30,063 nt of DNA, taken from the NCBI GenBank assembly GCA_028819675.1, contig JAPPKT010000487.1:1-30063 (forward strand), read 5' to 3'. Under the pieces are notes generated by a model. The model did no database searches. It saw nothing but the letters and a program-made list of their open reading frames with translations, and had not been told where the DNA came from. Positions 15,464-25,158 of the stretch are shown here, in pieces. The position numbers and the translations under genes are program-made. Numbering within the stretch: position 1 is the first letter of the stretch; every line of letters starts with the position of its first letter. Origin of the DNA: Caldilineaceae bacterium (GTDB taxonomy: Bacteria; Chloroflexota; Anaerolineae; Caldilineales; Caldilineaceae).

Positions 15464-16720
15464 TCACTCTTCGCTTCCGGTAAGAAGCTCTACGGTGTGA
15501 TAAATGCGCAAGTGCTTCCCAAGCCGCCGCAGGTGGTTGTCGATCTGGGTCATGCAGCCGATGTTGCCGGTGACCACGGCCTGCGCGCCGGTTCCGAGAA
15601 TGGCTTCGGCCTTGCGCTGGCCCAGCTGGGCGGCAATCTCCGGCTGTTCGATATTATAGCTCCCCGCCGACCCACAGCAGATCTCCCCCTCGGGAATCGG
15701 AACAAGAGTAAGATTCTGTATCGCCCCCAGCAGACGGCGCGGCGCGTCCGTCACGCCCTGCGCGTGCGCAAGATGGCAGGCGTCGTGATACGCGACCGTC
15801 ATCGGCGCAGGCAATGCAGGCGGCGGCTCGATGCCGAGTGCGTCCAGGAAGACCGTCAAATCCTGCACCTTGTCGGCGAACTCTCGCGCCGCCTGCTCTT
15901 CTGCCTCGCCTGCAAACAGCAAAGGGTACTCGTGCATGCCGGAACCACAACCAGCCGCGTTGGTCACCACTGCATCGAGGTCGTCCAGGTTGAACGCGTC
16001 GAAGTTGCGTCGGGCCAGCGCCCGCGCCTGGTCTGCCGCGCCGGTATGCATCGAAAGTGCGCCGCAACAAACTTGGCGCGGCGGGATGACCACTTCTACA
16101 CCATTGCTGGTCAAAACCTCGACGGTGGCGCTGTTGATCCCAGGGGCTAGCACTTGTTGGGCGCAGCCGCTCAGCAGCGCAACTCGCGCCCGCTGCTCCC
16201 CCCGAGCCGGCGCCAGTCGCGGCAGAGCGACGCGCGGCGGCAACCGTTCGGGCAGCAGATCAAGCATCGTTTGCAGCGCCGCGGGCAGGAACGGTTTGAG
16301 AAATTTCGTATAGCGTCCCAACATTGCTGCGGCGCGGAATCGTCCGGGGTAGGGGAGCGTCTGGTTGGTCAGCGTGCGAGACAATTCCTCCATTGCGGAA
16401 CGGCTACGCCTTTTTTCCGTCATCTCCCGAAAAGGTGTGAGCAGTTCCCCGTACTCGACCCCAGAAGGGCACGCCGTGACGCAGGCCAGGCAGCCCAGGC
16501 ATCGGTCTACGTGCGGCAGCACCTCCTCCTGGGACAGCTCACCTTCCAGCGCGCCCTTCATCAGAATGATGCGCCCGCGCGGCGAGTCCATCTCCTCCCC
16601 CAACGCCAGGTATGTCGGGCAGGCCGGCAGACAGAAGCCGCAATGGACGCAGTTGGCGACGGCTTCCGCCATTGACGGGGCTTGGGGACCGAGAGAGTCT
16701 ACCGGTATCGAGTGGCGCAT
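15464..16720 (-). CDS. glcF: Glycolate oxidase iron-sulfur subunit GlcF
   Basis: A 418-residue protein, standard for GlcF, the subunit that passes electrons from the flavin subunits GlcD/GlcE to the quinone pool during oxidation of glycolate to glyoxylate at the inner membrane face. Two 4Fe-4S motifs are complete: C24, C27, C30, C34 ([12 protein letters not shown]) and C74, C77, C80, C84 ([12 protein letters not shown]). Two CCG-type cysteine domains follow, with [11 protein letters not shown] near residue 220 and [11 protein letters not shown]...[10 protein letters not shown] near 310-355. It lies 19 bases after the quinone oxidoreductase gene and ends the long minus-strand array. Homologous lactate-oxidase LutA or glycerol-3-phosphate GlpC proteins share the motifs, but glcD and glcE upstream support GlcF. 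Confidence 0.92.
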   Translation of the reverse strand: MRHSIPVDSLGPQAPSMAEAVANCVHCGFCLPACPTYLALGEEMDSPRGRIILMKGALEGELSQEEVLPHVDRCLGCLACVTACPSGVEYGELLTPFREMTEKRRSRSAMEELSRTLTNQTLPYPGRFRAAAMLGRYTKFLKPFLPAALQTMLDLLPERLPPRVALPRLAPARGEQRARVALLSGCAQQVLAPGINSATVEVLTSNGVEVVIPPRQVCCGALSMHTGAADQARALARRNFDAFNLDDLDAVVTNAAGCGSGMHEYPLLFAGEAEEQAAREFADKVQDLTVFLDALGIEPPPALPAPMTVAYHDACHLAHAQGVTDAPRRLLGAIQNLTLVPIPEGEICCGSAGSYNIEQPEIAAQLGQRKAEAILGTGAQAVVTGNIGCMTQIDNHLRRLGKHLRIYHTVELLTGSEE

Positions 16721-16739
16721 GGGATTGCAGTCTCTGGCG

Positions 16740-17708
16740 TTAAGTCGTTAACAGAACCTTGCCCTTGGTCTGGCGCGCTTCCAGGTATGTATGTGCGCCC
16801 TCGGCATCGTCGAGAGGGAATGTGCGGTCGATGCGGATCTCCAGCTTACCCTCCGCGATCCAGCTGAAAATGTCATTGGCGCGGCCCTCCAACTCCGATC
16901 GCGTGAGCATATGGGAGGCCAGCGTCGGTCGCGTCAGGAAGAGCGAGCCCTTCTGGTTGAGTATCTGCGGGTCGATTGAGGGAACAACGCCGCTCGCCTG
17001 GCCGAACAGTACCATATAGCCGCGCGGCTTCAGGCAGTCCAGGCTCTTGTCGAAAGTAGCGATGCCGACCGAATCGTACACGACCTCGACACCTTCGCCG
17101 CCGGTCAGATCGCGCACCGCTTCCGCAAAGTCTACTTCTGTGTAGCGGATCGTAGCATCTGCACCGGCCGCCTTGGCGATGCGCGCCTTCTCCTCGGTGG
17201 AAACCGTTCCGAGCACACGCGCGCCGCGCAGTTTGGCGATCTGTACCAGCAGAGCCCCTGTGCCGCCGGCCGCGGCATGCACCAGGCAGGTATCGCCCGG
17301 CTTGAGCGGATAGGTGCTGCACGCGAGGTAGTGGGCGGTCAGCCCCTGGATCATCGCCGCCGCCCCGTGCTGGGCATCTACGCCATCCGGACGGTGGACC
17401 AGATTTTTCGAGGGAACGATGGCGTACTCGGCATAGGATCCAGTCGACATCCCGTAAGCCACGGCATCGCCGACCGTTGCTTCGGTTACGCCCTCGCCCA
17501 CGGCATCGACAACCCCCGCGCCTTCGACTCCGGGGGTGAAGGGCAGCGGCAACGGATACCAACCACGCCGGTGATAGGTGTCGATAAAGTTGACGCCTGC
17601 CACCTCGATCTTTACGCGCGCTTCCCCCGCACCCGGCTCAGGTGTCGGCACGTCAACGCTCTGCAACACATTGGGGTCGCCGACCTCTTGCACTCGAATC
17701 GCCCTCAT
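16740..17708 (-). CDS. NADPH:quinone oxidoreductase, zinc-free MDR family (zeta-crystallin type)
   Basis: A 322-residue medium-chain dehydrogenase/reductase of the quinone oxidoreductase class, which transfers electrons from NADPH to quinones or reduces activated alkenes. The N-terminal GroES-like domain includes [20 protein letters not shown], the characteristic quinone reductase signature, and lacks the structural and catalytic zinc cysteines of alcohol dehydrogenases. The Rossmann domain carries [19 protein letters not shown] near residue 145, the NADPH loop of this class, and [12 protein letters not shown] near 205. The start has a strong GAGGAGA site. It sits between glcE and glcF, an unusual place, and may recycle quinone or simply share the transcript. 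Substrate is not deducible. Confidence 0.9.
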   Translation of the reverse strand: MRAIRVQEVGDPNVLQSVDVPTPEPGAGEARVKIEVAGVNFIDTYHRRGWYPLPLPFTPGVEGAGVVDAVGEGVTEATVGDAVAYGMSTGSYAEYAIVPSKNLVHRPDGVDAQHGAAAMIQGLTAHYLACSTYPLKPGDTCLVHAAAGGTGALLVQIAKLRGARVLGTVSTEEKARIAKAAGADATIRYTEVDFAEAVRDLTGGEGVEVVYDSVGIATFDKSLDCLKPRGYMVLFGQASGVVPSIDPQILNQKGSLFLTRPTLASHMLTRSELEGRANDIFSWIAEGKLEIRIDRTFPLDDAEGAHTYLEARQTKGKVLLTT

Positions 17709-17749
17709 CTGATTTCTCCTCTATTTGTTGCCTTGGTTGTTTGCTGCCA

Positions 17750-18925
17750 TTACCACGGTTCAAACTTCCCCTCCGGGTCCAGAGCCGCCGCAATCCGTCG
17801 CAGAAACGCGTTTTGCAGCGGTCTACCCAGCAATGGGCCTTTATGGTCTCTGGCGTCGCCTTCGTCGCGGTTTGCCCCTTCACGTCGCGCGCGGCCGATC
17901 AGCTGTATACCTTGCAGGCCCAGTTCCTGCAAGAGGCCGTGGAGGTCTCGGGATGAATCCTGCTCAACACCTGCTTGTGCCGTTACGTCTGGCCAGCCCA
18001 ACCAGAGCAGATTTCCGCCGACGCTATAGCGCCGCGTCGCGGTATGGGAGCCCCTAAGCGCTTCCTCCACCGCCGGGATCCGTTGCGGCGTCAATGGGAT
18101 CCGAACCAGCCCCATTCCTTCCGTAAGCCATCTCATGGAACGCACCGTTTGCCAGAGGCCCTCTTCTTCTTCCTGGTCCTGGTACAAGGAGAGACTGCGC
18201 ATTTGCCCCGTGCCTGCGGACACAACCGTCCGCAACGCCTGCGCCCGCTCCTGCAGAACGGTCAGCAGTCCGCCAATGCGCACCCAGAGGGTCCAACCCT
18301 GCCCCTCCGGCGCAAAGTCTACCGCGTGCAGGTCGATGGCGCTGCGCGTCACCGCATCGAGAGCGCCTAGCAGATCGGAAAGCCCGTCAAATTCCGCTGC
18401 CACGGTCGCGTACGCCGAGGGCTGGGGGAAGACTTTGAAGGTCAGTTCGGTCAATATGCCCAATCGTCCCAGACTGCCGACAAACAGTTTGGGGAAGTCG
18501 AACCCAGCCGCGTTCTTCACCACCGCGCCCCCGCCCCGCACCTCCTGACCCTTCCCGTCGACAAAGCGAATGCCGATCAGAAAGTCACGAATGCCGCCGT
18601 AGCGGTAGCGTCCCGGCCCGCTCAGGCCGGCGGCGACCGTTCCCCCCAGCGTTGCTCCGCGTTCGGCCAGTGGCGGATCGAAGGGTAGATACTGGCCCTT
18701 CTCCGCCAGCAGCGCCGTCATCTCTGCTAAGGGTGTACCGGCGCGGGCGGTAAAGGTATACTCTTCGGGCTGATAGTCGATGACCCCTTTCAGCGCGGAC
18801 AGGTCAAGACATTCCGCGTCCACTTGGCAGTCTCGCTGCGACAGAGCTGGTTTGGAGCCGCCTCCTCGGACGCGCACGCTCTTCGCCCCCTGTACTGCCT
18901 CCTGGATTTCAGAAACGCTGTTCAT
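17750..18925 (-). CDS. glcE: Glycolate oxidase FAD-binding subunit GlcE
   Basis: A 391-residue FAD-binding PCMH-type protein, close to the usual GlcE length of about 350. The FAD-binding region shows YQPEEYTFTARAGTPLAEM near residue 55, ERGATLGGTVAAGLSGPGRY near 88-107 and VVKNAAGFDFPKLFVGSLGRLG near 135-155, the last being a reliable GlcE signature. The C-terminal half is the more variable substrate/subunit interface. It works with GlcD and GlcF as the membrane-associated glycolate dehydrogenase. The ATG at 18925 has little ribosome-binding match. It is separated from glcD by the lipoprotein sugar dehydrogenase gene, and the quinone oxidoreductase follows after 41 bases. Confidence 0.9.
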   Translation of the reverse strand: MNSVSEIQEAVQGAKSVRVRGGGSKPALSQRDCQVDAECLDLSALKGVIDYQPEEYTFTARAGTPLAEMTALLAEKGQYLPFDPPLAERGATLGGTVAAGLSGPGRYRYGGIRDFLIGIRFVDGKGQEVRGGGAVVKNAAGFDFPKLFVGSLGRLGILTELTFKVFPQPSAYATVAAEFDGLSDLLGALDAVTRSAIDLHAVDFAPEGQGWTLWVRIGGLLTVLQERAQALRTVVSAGTGQMRSLSLYQDQEEEEGLWQTVRSMRWLTEGMGLVRIPLTPQRIPAVEEALRGSHTATRRYSVGGNLLWLGWPDVTAQAGVEQDSSRDLHGLLQELGLQGIQLIGRARREGANRDEGDARDHKGPLLGRPLQNAFLRRIAAALDPEGKFEPW

Positions 18926-19000
18926 GGTTCAAGCACTTTGCCGGCCAAACTCCCGTTCCGTCTGCAGGGAACTAAAACATGCTTCCTGCCCGGAGGAATC

Positions 19001-19036
19001 CAGTGTAACTGTGCGCCACGGCGCCACAGTGAACTG
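19001..19036 (-). other. Imperfect hairpin between the sugar dehydrogenase and glcE
   Basis: ACTGTG (19008-19013) pairs with CACAGT (19025-19030), and outside it CAGT (19001-19004) pairs with ACTG (19033-19036) across a small internal loop. It lies in the 138-base gap between the two minus-strand genes and has no T-run after it, so it is not a classical terminator. It may modulate expression of glcE relative to the gene before it. Confidence 0.35.
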
Positions 19037-19063
19037 AGGCCGCAGGCCGTTTACTCTTGCTAC

Positions 19064-21196
19064 CTATTCCCCGATAATCAGGTACAGAGCGCCATCCTGA
19101 TAGCCGGTTACGTACAAATTGCCCTCTTCGTCCTCGCCCACGCCGCTGACAGGGACTTTGGCGTTTACGGGCAGTGTACTCAGCCAACCATCATAGATGC
19201 TTCCATTTGAATCGGCTTTCGACCGTTTCAACCCCCAGACCCTGCCACTGCAGAAGTCGCCGTAGAAGAATACGCCGTCCAATGCAGGATAGTCATTGCC
19301 GCGATAAACAGCGCCCCCCACGATCGCACAGGAGTACACGTGATCGTACTCGACAACAGGCGAAATCAAGCCCTGCGCGCTGCACGACACCGACTCGAAA
19401 CACCTGCTCCCTTCTTTGATGTTCCAGCCGTAGTTTTCACCACCGCGGCTTGCTGCAGGCTGAAAGTTCACCTCTTCGTGCTTTATGTGGCCCGCATCCG
19501 GAATGTACAGATCGCCGGTCAACTTGTCAAAGGCAAAGCCCCATGGATTGCGCAGCCCCAGAGCCCAAATTTCGCCGCGGTGACCGTCGACCTCTGCAAA
19601 TGGGTTGTCCGGCGGGATGCCGTACGGCCTGACGTCCGATTCTACGTCAATGCGCAAGATCTTGCCCAGCAGCGTGCCCGGATCCTGCGCACGATTCTCA
19701 ACATCCTTAAGCGTAGGGTGGCCGCCGTCACCGCTGCCAATGTAAAGGAACCCGTCAGGACCGAAAACAATGCGGCCGCCATTGTGGACCTGGTCCGGCT
19801 GGGCGATCAGGAGCACAACCTCCTCGCTCTCAGGGTCGGCACGGTCAGGATTGGCAGTCGTCCTGAAGCGGCTGATGACCGTGTCCCCGGCTCTGTCCGT
19901 ATAACTTGCATAAAAGTAATCTTTGTCGACATAGCCCGGCGGAAATGCCACGTTGAGCAAGCCCCGCTCTCCACAGCATCGAACCCGACTTGAAATGTCG
20001 AGGAAAGGTGTCTCTTCGACTACGCCGTCCTTGACGACACGAATCTGACCCTCCTGCTCGACGACGAACAGGCGCCCAGACCCATCGCCGGCATGCGTGA
20101 CCTGCACAGGAAGCGCAAGACCTTCGGCAGTCTTGATCAAATCGAACTTCGGCAGCTCTGTATCTCCCACCGGGTCATCGGATCGTGAACCAAAAACCCT
20201 TATCTCTCGCCACGCCACCCAACTCGGACTGTCAAGCGTCAGTATCTGCACCTCGCTGAGGCTGCGCGGCGGAACGATGGGGACCTCCAGCGTCTGTCCG
20301 TCTTCCGTGTGCTGGCTGTCGAACCGCCAATACATCGTCCGCGTGCTGGAACCGTTCCCCAGCCAGATCTCGTGCGTCGTCGGGCCAGCAGGCGACTGTG
20401 CCATCTCCAGTTCCAGCTTGTCGACAACGTATAGTTCGTCGAAGGAGACCGAATACCACTGCGGCGCAGGAAGACCTGCAGTCCAAAAAGTATCCGGCTC
20501 CCCGTCAATCGCCTGGCCGGCCAGCTCCTCCCCTGCCGAGGCGAACGCAGATCCAACCGGTGCTACATTCTCCTCCACCGGCGTCGACGGTTCAGCTGCA
20601 GTTCGCTCGGTCCCGCCGGCCTCGATCTCTCCACTTGCCTCTCCCACCGGTTCGGCAGCCGGCGACCCAAAAACCCTTACCTCTCGCCACCCGACCCAAC
20701 TGGGACTATCGAGAGTAACTACTAACACTTCATTTAACCTGCGCGGAGGCTCAACGGCAATCTCAACTGTCTGGCCATCCTCCGTATGTATGTCAAACAG
20801 CCTCTCCTGGAGGACGCGTGTGTCAGAACCGCTCCCTAGCCAGACTTCATGCGTGGTTGGGCCGGCGGGCAGTTGCGTCACGACCAGCTCGATTCTGTCA
20901 ACCAGGTAGAAGCTATCGAATGCTATCGAAAACCACTGCGGCGCCAACTGCTGCGAATTCCAGATCGATTCCAGATCCCCGTCGATCGCCAACTGCGCAA
21001 ACTGGCTTCTTTCAAAGGCGTCCGCAGTTCCCAGCATGGCAACGTTTTCGCTGGCCGGAGTCGGCGCAACATTCGGCTCGGGTTGCGGTTCAACAGTAGA
21101 TTCGACGCCTGGTTGAAGAAGCTCTTCACTCGGATTGCAAGCGCCGATAAAGGAAAGGACGAGCAGGGCAGTGGCAAAGAGTACAGTTCTTCTCAC
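19064..21196 (-). CDS. Lipoprotein PQQ-type sugar dehydrogenase with two N-terminal discoidin-like domains
   Basis: A 710-residue secreted protein. Residues 1-20 form a lipoprotein signal peptide with lipobox IGAC (C20). Two F5/8 type C-like (discoidin) domains follow at about residues 50-180 and 210-340. Each contains AIDG...W, THE(V/I)WLG(S/N)GS, HTEDGQT(V/L)E and TLDSPSWV(G/A)WRE(V/I)RVFGS, so they are a clear internal duplication. The C-terminal 360 residues are a glucose/sorbosone dehydrogenase-type six-bladed propeller. It shows DQVHNGGRIVFGPDG with the presumed catalytic His, IGSGDGGHPTLKD, GLRNPWGFAFD and a final GNLYVTGYQDGALYLI. Members oxidise aldoses with PQQ outside the cytoplasm; the discoidin domains should bind glycans and anchor it to polymer. 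It lies inside the glcD-glcE pair. PQQ dependence is inferred. Confidence 0.88.
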   Translation of the reverse strand: MRRTVLFATALLVLSFIGACNPSEELLQPGVESTVEPQPEPNVAPTPASENVAMLGTADAFERSQFAQLAIDGDLESIWNSQQLAPQWFSIAFDSFYLVDRIELVVTQLPAGPTTHEVWLGSGSDTRVLQERLFDIHTEDGQTVEIAVEPPRRLNEVLVVTLDSPSWVGWREVRVFGSPAAEPVGEASGEIEAGGTERTAAEPSTPVEENVAPVGSAFASAGEELAGQAIDGEPDTFWTAGLPAPQWYSVSFDELYVVDKLELEMAQSPAGPTTHEIWLGNGSSTRTMYWRFDSQHTEDGQTLEVPIVPPRSLSEVQILTLDSPSWVAWREIRVFGSRSDDPVGDTELPKFDLIKTAEGLALPVQVTHAGDGSGRLFVVEQEGQIRVVKDGVVEETPFLDISSRVRCCGERGLLNVAFPPGYVDKDYFYASYTDRAGDTVISRFRTTANPDRADPESEEVVLLIAQPDQVHNGGRIVFGPDGFLYIGSGDGGHPTLKDVENRAQDPGTLLGKILRIDVESDVRPYGIPPDNPFAEVDGHRGEIWALGLRNPWGFAFDKLTGDLYIPDAGHIKHEEVNFQPAASRGGENYGWNIKEGSRCFESVSCSAQGLISPVVEYDHVYSCAIVGGAVYRGNDYPALDGVFFYGDFCSGRVWGLKRSKADSNGSIYDGWLSTLPVNAKVPVSGVGEDEEGNLYVTGYQDGALYLIIGE

Positions 21197-21260
21197 CTCT
21201 CACCTACCCCGAAAGTCTGTGTTTCTGTCAAAGCATATTTCTCGCGGACCTGGTCTTCCC

Positions 21261-22706
21261 TTACTCCCTGAAGATGACGCCCGCCTTCTCCAGCGGATGG
21301 GGCCCAACGTGCGTCAACGACTCGGCCTCGCCCGCCGGCAGCATCTTGCCGCGATTGGCCAGAGACTTGCTGTCAACGCTGCGGCGCACATCCTCCATCG
21401 CCTGCATCTCCAGCGGACCATACATTCTGGGAAGGAAGGCGCGCTTTTCCATGCCGACTCCGTGCTCGCCCGTGATGGAGCCCCCTAGGTCGACGCACAA
21501 CTCGAGGATTTCTCCGGCAAGTTCCTCCGCCCGTTCCAGTGCGCCCTCCTCGCGGCCGTCGAACAGGATCAGCGGGTGCAGGTTGCCGTCACCGGCGTGG
21601 AATACGTTGGCCACGTCGATGCCGTAGCTGGTGCTGAGCCGGTCGATCTCCGCCAGCGCGTCACCCAACCGGCTGCGGGGTACGACCCCATCCTGCACGA
21701 TATAGTCTGGGGCCAGTCGACCCACCGCCGAGAAAGCGGCTTTGCGCCCCTTCCAGATGCGGGCGCGTTCGTCAGCGGTCTGCGCCATGCGTACCTCCAA
21801 AGGCGCGGTCTCTTCGATCAGCTGCATCAATTGGGCGAATTCGGCCTCCACCGCGCTCTCTTCTCCCTCCAACTCGACAATCAGCAGCGCCGGCGCCGTC
21901 GGATAGCCCGCCTTGGCGCCTACCTCCGCCGCCTTGATCGCCAGCGCGTCCATGATCTCGATCGCGCCCGGCAGCAGTCCGGAGGCAACCACCGCAGTCA
22001 CCGCATCCCCCGCCGCATGTAACGAATCGTATGCCGCCAGCACGGTGCGATAGGTCTGCGGGATCGGTAGTAATCGCAATGTTATCTCCAGCGCGACGCC
22101 GAACAGCCCTTCACTACCCACAAAGAAGCCCGGCAGATCGGGGCCTATGCCTTCCAGGCTTTCGCCGCCCAGCTCGACGACCTCGCCGTCAGGCAGCGCA
22201 ACCGTCATCCCCAAAACATGGTTGCTGGTCATTCCGTACTTCAGGCAGTGCGCACCCCCGGAGTTGAATGCTACATTGCCGCCGATTGTGCAGATCGACT
22301 GGCTGGAAGGATCGGGCGCATAGTAGAGACCGTAAGGCTTTGCCGCCTCGGAGACCTTGAGATTGATCACGCCTGGCTCTACCACGGCGATGCGGTCCGC
22401 CGCGTCCAGCCGCAGGATTCGGTCGAGGCGATTCAGGGCGATGACGATGCCATCGGCGATAGGCAGCGAGCCGCCCGATAGACTGGTGCCGCTCCCCCGC
22501 GCTACGAACGGTACGCTGTACCCGTGGCAGAGACGGATCGTTTCGATTACCTCCTCGCGATTTTGAGGAATAACCACCGCCGCCGCTCTCTGCTGAAATG
22601 CCGTCAGCGCGTCCGATTCGTACGCCATCAGCTGGGCCGGACGGGTCAGGAGGCGGTCGGCATCATACAAACGCGACAGCGTCTCGATCAGTGGATGTAC
22701 GTTCAT
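21261..22706 (-). CDS. glcD: Glycolate oxidase FAD-linked subunit GlcD
   Basis: A 481-residue protein of the GlcD family (usual length about 480-500), the catalytic flavoprotein that oxidises glycolate or a similar 2-hydroxy acid. The FAD-binding PCMH domain is seen in [21 protein letters not shown] around residue 70 and in [21 protein letters not shown] around residue 142. The C-terminal FAD-oxidase domain has [21 protein letters not shown] near 375 and [17 protein letters not shown] near 415, containing the conserved catalytic histidines. Its ATG overlaps the TGA of the upstream XdhC-like gene by ATGA, so the two are translationally coupled. D-lactate or 2-hydroxyglutarate dehydrogenases are related, but glcE and glcF in the same array support glycolate. 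Confidence 0.93.
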   Translation of the reverse strand: MNVHPLIETLSRLYDADRLLTRPAQLMAYESDALTAFQQRAAAVVIPQNREEVIETIRLCHGYSVPFVARGSGTSLSGGSLPIADGIVIALNRLDRILRLDAADRIAVVEPGVINLKVSEAAKPYGLYYAPDPSSQSICTIGGNVAFNSGGAHCLKYGMTSNHVLGMTVALPDGEVVELGGESLEGIGPDLPGFFVGSEGLFGVALEITLRLLPIPQTYRTVLAAYDSLHAAGDAVTAVVASGLLPGAIEIMDALAIKAAEVGAKAGYPTAPALLIVELEGEESAVEAEFAQLMQLIEETAPLEVRMAQTADERARIWKGRKAAFSAVGRLAPDYIVQDGVVPRSRLGDALAEIDRLSTSYGIDVANVFHAGDGNLHPLILFDGREEGALERAEELAGEILELCVDLGGSITGEHGVGMEKRAFLPRMYGPLEMQAMEDVRRSVDSKSLANRGKMLPAGEAESLTHVGPHPLEKAGVIFRE

Positions 22707-23485
22707 CTGCCCGTCTCCCTAACGCGATTCCGCACCTGCACAATCTCTGCCATGATCGCCAGCGCGATCTCTCCAGGGCTGCGACCTCCAAGGTCAAGCC
22801 CTATCGGCGCGTGAATGCGGCTAATCTGCTCGTGGCTCACGCCCGCCTCGCGCAAGGCTGCAACTCGTTTCGCATGCGTGCGTTTTGAGCCGAGCGCGCC
22901 AATGTAACCGACGGGGTGGTCCAGGGCGTAAATCAGGGCCGGCGTGTCCAGTTTCTCATCATGCGTGAGCGTAACGACGTACGTTGACTCGTTTAGCTCC
23001 ATCTCCCGCAGAGCGTCTTCAGGCCAGCTCCTGATTAACTCGTCCGCATGGTCGAATCGGTCCTGTGTAGCGAATATGGGTCGGGCGTCGACAACCACAG
23101 TACTGAGACCAAGTTCGCGGGCAAAGGAGACAAGCGGAATCGCGATATGGACCGCCCCCACGATGACCAGCCTCTCCTGCGGAACATGCACGTCGATCAG
23201 CAGTTCCAACTCCCGCTCTTCTACCTTCAGCGAAACACGTGTCGTACGGCGTGCCTCCATGGCTTCCGCCGCCCGAGCGATGGTGGCCTTCTCCAGTGCC
23301 GTGTCCCCCAACGATCCAATTGCCGCCAGGGAGTGACCGTCCCCGCCTGCCCGGCGCTCACGATGTACCAGCAGTTTACGCCCGATTTCGTCTCCGCTCA
23401 GTACGGTTACGACCGCGCACAATTCATCCTGCCGGATTGCCCGTGCCGCCGCATCGAAGAGTTCAGCCACCCATCCCTTCTCCAA
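22703..23485 (-). CDS. XdhC/CoxF-type molybdenum hydroxylase maturation protein, Rossmann-domain part
   Basis: A 260-residue protein of the XdhC/CoxF family, which binds molybdenum cofactor, helps its sulfuration and inserts it into molybdenum hydroxylases. The first 100 residues are a divergent XdhC/CoxI domain ([39 protein letters not shown]). From about residue 107 the XdhC C-terminal Rossmann domain is clear: [73 protein letters not shown] and [25 protein letters not shown]. The frame opens with TTG at 23485, one base after the preceding stop; a GTG at 23470 with AAGGGA just upstream is an equally good start. It serves the CoxL/CoxM enzyme encoded upstream. Confidence 0.88.
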   Translation of the reverse strand: MEKGWVAELFDAAARAIRQDELCAVVTVLSGDEIGRKLLVHRERRAGGDGHSLAAIGSLGDTALEKATIARAAEAMEARRTTRVSLKVEERELELLIDVHVPQERLVIVGAVHIAIPLVSFARELGLSTVVVDARPIFATQDRFDHADELIRSWPEDALREMELNESTYVVTLTHDEKLDTPALIYALDHPVGYIGALGSKRTHAKRVAALREAGVSHEQISRIHAPIGLDLGGRSPGEIALAIMAEIVQVRNRVRETGR

Positions 23486-23486
23486 G

Positions 23487-23801
23487 CTACCAATTCAAAG
23501 GCTCTATGAAGACTTCAATCGTGCCCCCGCAAGCAAGGCCCACCTCCCAGGCCGTCTCGTCGGCGATGCCGAAGGAGACAAGACGCGGCTTGCCCGTCTC
23601 CAATACCTCCAGCGCCTCCTGTACAGTGGCGCTTTCGACACAACCACCGCTGACGGACCCCACCATCGCGCCGTCCTCGGACACTGCAAGCTTCGCGCCC
23701 AAAGGACGCGGCGCCGAACCATACACCTGCACGACCGTTGCCAGGGCGACCTGTTTACCTGCCAGCTGCCAGTTGTCGATATCGGCCAGGATCTCTTTCA
23801 T
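23487..23801 (-). CDS. XdhC/CoxI N-terminal domain protein (stand-alone)
   Basis: A 104-residue protein consisting only of the XdhC/CoxI domain. It shows VALATVVQVYGSAPRPLGAKLAVSEDGAMVGSVSGGCVE, interrupted here for length, and a C-terminal FGIADETAWEVGLACGGTIEVFIEP. The GSVSGGCVE and GLACGGTI cysteine motifs are the conserved molybdenum-cofactor-binding elements of this domain. The frame could begin at a TTG at 23831, but the ATG at 23801 fits the family N-terminus. Neither has a good ribosome binding site. It lies one base before the Rossmann-part gene, so the usual XdhC function appears to be divided over two polypeptides, each with a version of the domain. It presumably acts on the CoxL-type enzyme. 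Confidence 0.85.
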   Translation of the reverse strand: MKEILADIDNWQLAGKQVALATVVQVYGSAPRPLGAKLAVSEDGAMVGSVSGGCVESATVQEALEVLETGKPRLVSFGIADETAWEVGLACGGTIEVFIEPLNW

Positions 23802-23877
23802 AATAGGAGCTACTTTTCCCTGTGTATACAAGAATTGTTCGGCGCGACATGCCTCTATGAGGACAATGCAGACTCCA

Positions 23878-25158
23878 TCACGCCTGTGCGTCCGCCATCA
23901 CCTGCGCCAGCTGCTCCAGGCTGATCAGATTGTGTACCGGCAGGAACTCGTCGGTATGCGGCAGCGCCGCCTGGATGCCCCGCGTCAGCGGTTCGTAGCT
24001 TGGTGAACCCAGCAATGGGTTTAGCCAGATCAGCCGGTGACAGCTGCGTTGCAGCCGCCCCATCTCCTGTCCCAGCATCTCCGGATCGCCCCGGTCCCAG
24101 CCGTCGCTGATTACCAGGACGATTGCCCCCTGCCCGCAGACGCGCCGCGCCCAGTCAAAATTGAACGCGCGGATCGCTTCACCAATGCGCGTACCTCCGG
24201 CCCAGTCATGCACCGCGTGTGCGGTCTGGTCCAGAGCCAGGTCGATGTCTCGCCGCCTCAGATGGCGCGTGATCCGGGTCAACCGTGTGCTGAAAACAAA
24301 CGCCTCTACCCTGTCCAGCGCGTGGGTAATCGAGTACAGGAACTGCAGCAGCACGCGGCTATAGCGATCCATCGAGCCGCTGATGTCGGCCAGTGCCACA
24401 ATCGGGCGGCGCCGGGTTTTGCGCTGGCGCCGGGCAATAACGAGCGGCTCCCCGCCGTAGCGCACATTCTGGCGCAGCGACCGCCGCAGATCAACCTGGT
24501 CGCCGTGCGTTGCGGGTACCCGGCGCCGGGTGCGTCTTTCTGCCGGTGTCCACTGCAACTCCTGCATAAACTGCTTCACCTGTTGCAACTCAAACTCGGT
24601 CATCGTCGCGAAATCTCTGCTGCGCAGGGCCTCGACGCTGCTGTAGGTATAGATCTTTTCGACAAGGGGCTCTTGGTCGACCCGTTGGTGTTCGTCTTTC
24701 TTCTCGCGGTCGGCCCGGATCAGGCGGTATTGAATCTCTCCCTGCGGCGTCTGTTGCAGCAGTTCTCCAAGATTTATGCGAGCAAGCTCCTGTCTTTCCC
24801 TCGCCCGCCAGAACAGGTCAAACGCCTCGTCGAACAGCTCCAGATGATCCTGCCGGCTGACCAGAATAGCTCTGGCCGCGTCCCGTGCTTGCTCCTTGAC
24901 CCGCAGATTGATTTGCGTCAGAGCCTCCACCAGATCGAGAATCTGTGTTGGCGTGACCGGGATGCTCAGCCCGCGCAATAGGCGGGCAAAGAGCAGCATG
25001 TTCTGCAGAAAATTGCCGTGGGAGGGAGGGGGTTCCGAACCCGGCCCGGAGGGGGTAGGTGTGAAGTGCGGGAGATGAAGTCCTGTCTCACCGCTTCCAT
25101 TGCTCTCTACACTCGTGATAGTCTCTTCGGCCACCGCGCCGCTATCGGTTTCACTCAT
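23878..25158 (-). CDS. CoxE-like VWA domain protein
   Basis: A 426-residue protein of the CoxE family (VWA-containing). With a MoxR ATPase, members mature aerobic CO dehydrogenase-type enzymes by inserting copper/sulfur or remodelling the active site. The N-terminus (residues 1-45) is acidic and Pro-rich; a helical domain follows with LLRGLSIPVTPTQILDLVEAL near 60. The C-terminal VWA domain has a complete MIDAS: DISGSM beginning at D258, GGTRIGEA near 320 and ISDGWDRGD near 350. The start at 25158 was chosen because the ATG overlaps the MoxR stop by 8 bases. The longer open frame to 25323 lies within moxR and would add an atypical Arg/Trp-rich leader. Cytoplasmic. Confidence 0.9.
   Translation of the reverse strand: MSETDSGAVAEETITSVESNGSGETGLHLPHFTPTPSGPGSEPPPSHGNFLQNMLLFARLLRGLSIPVTPTQILDLVEALTQINLRVKEQARDAARAILVSRQDHLELFDEAFDLFWRARERQELARINLGELLQQTPQGEIQYRLIRADREKKDEHQRVDQEPLVEKIYTYSSVEALRSRDFATMTEFELQQVKQFMQELQWTPAERRTRRRVPATHGDQVDLRRSLRQNVRYGGEPLVIARRQRKTRRRPIVALADISGSMDRYSRVLLQFLYSITHALDRVEAFVFSTRLTRITRHLRRRDIDLALDQTAHAVHDWAGGTRIGEAIRAFNFDWARRVCGQGAIVLVISDGWDRGDPEMLGQEMGRLQRSCHRLIWLNPLLGSPSYEPLTRGIQAALPHTDEFLPVHNLISLEQLAQVMADAQA

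Noticed and set aside
23802..23831. TTG start extending the small XdhC-domain protein by ten residues
   Set aside because: The family N-terminus aligns with the ATG at 23801; neither start has a strong ribosome binding site, so this remains open but less likely.
24037..24981. Plus-strand open frame of 314 codons
   Set aside because: Antisense to the CoxE-type gene, which has an intact MIDAS motif.
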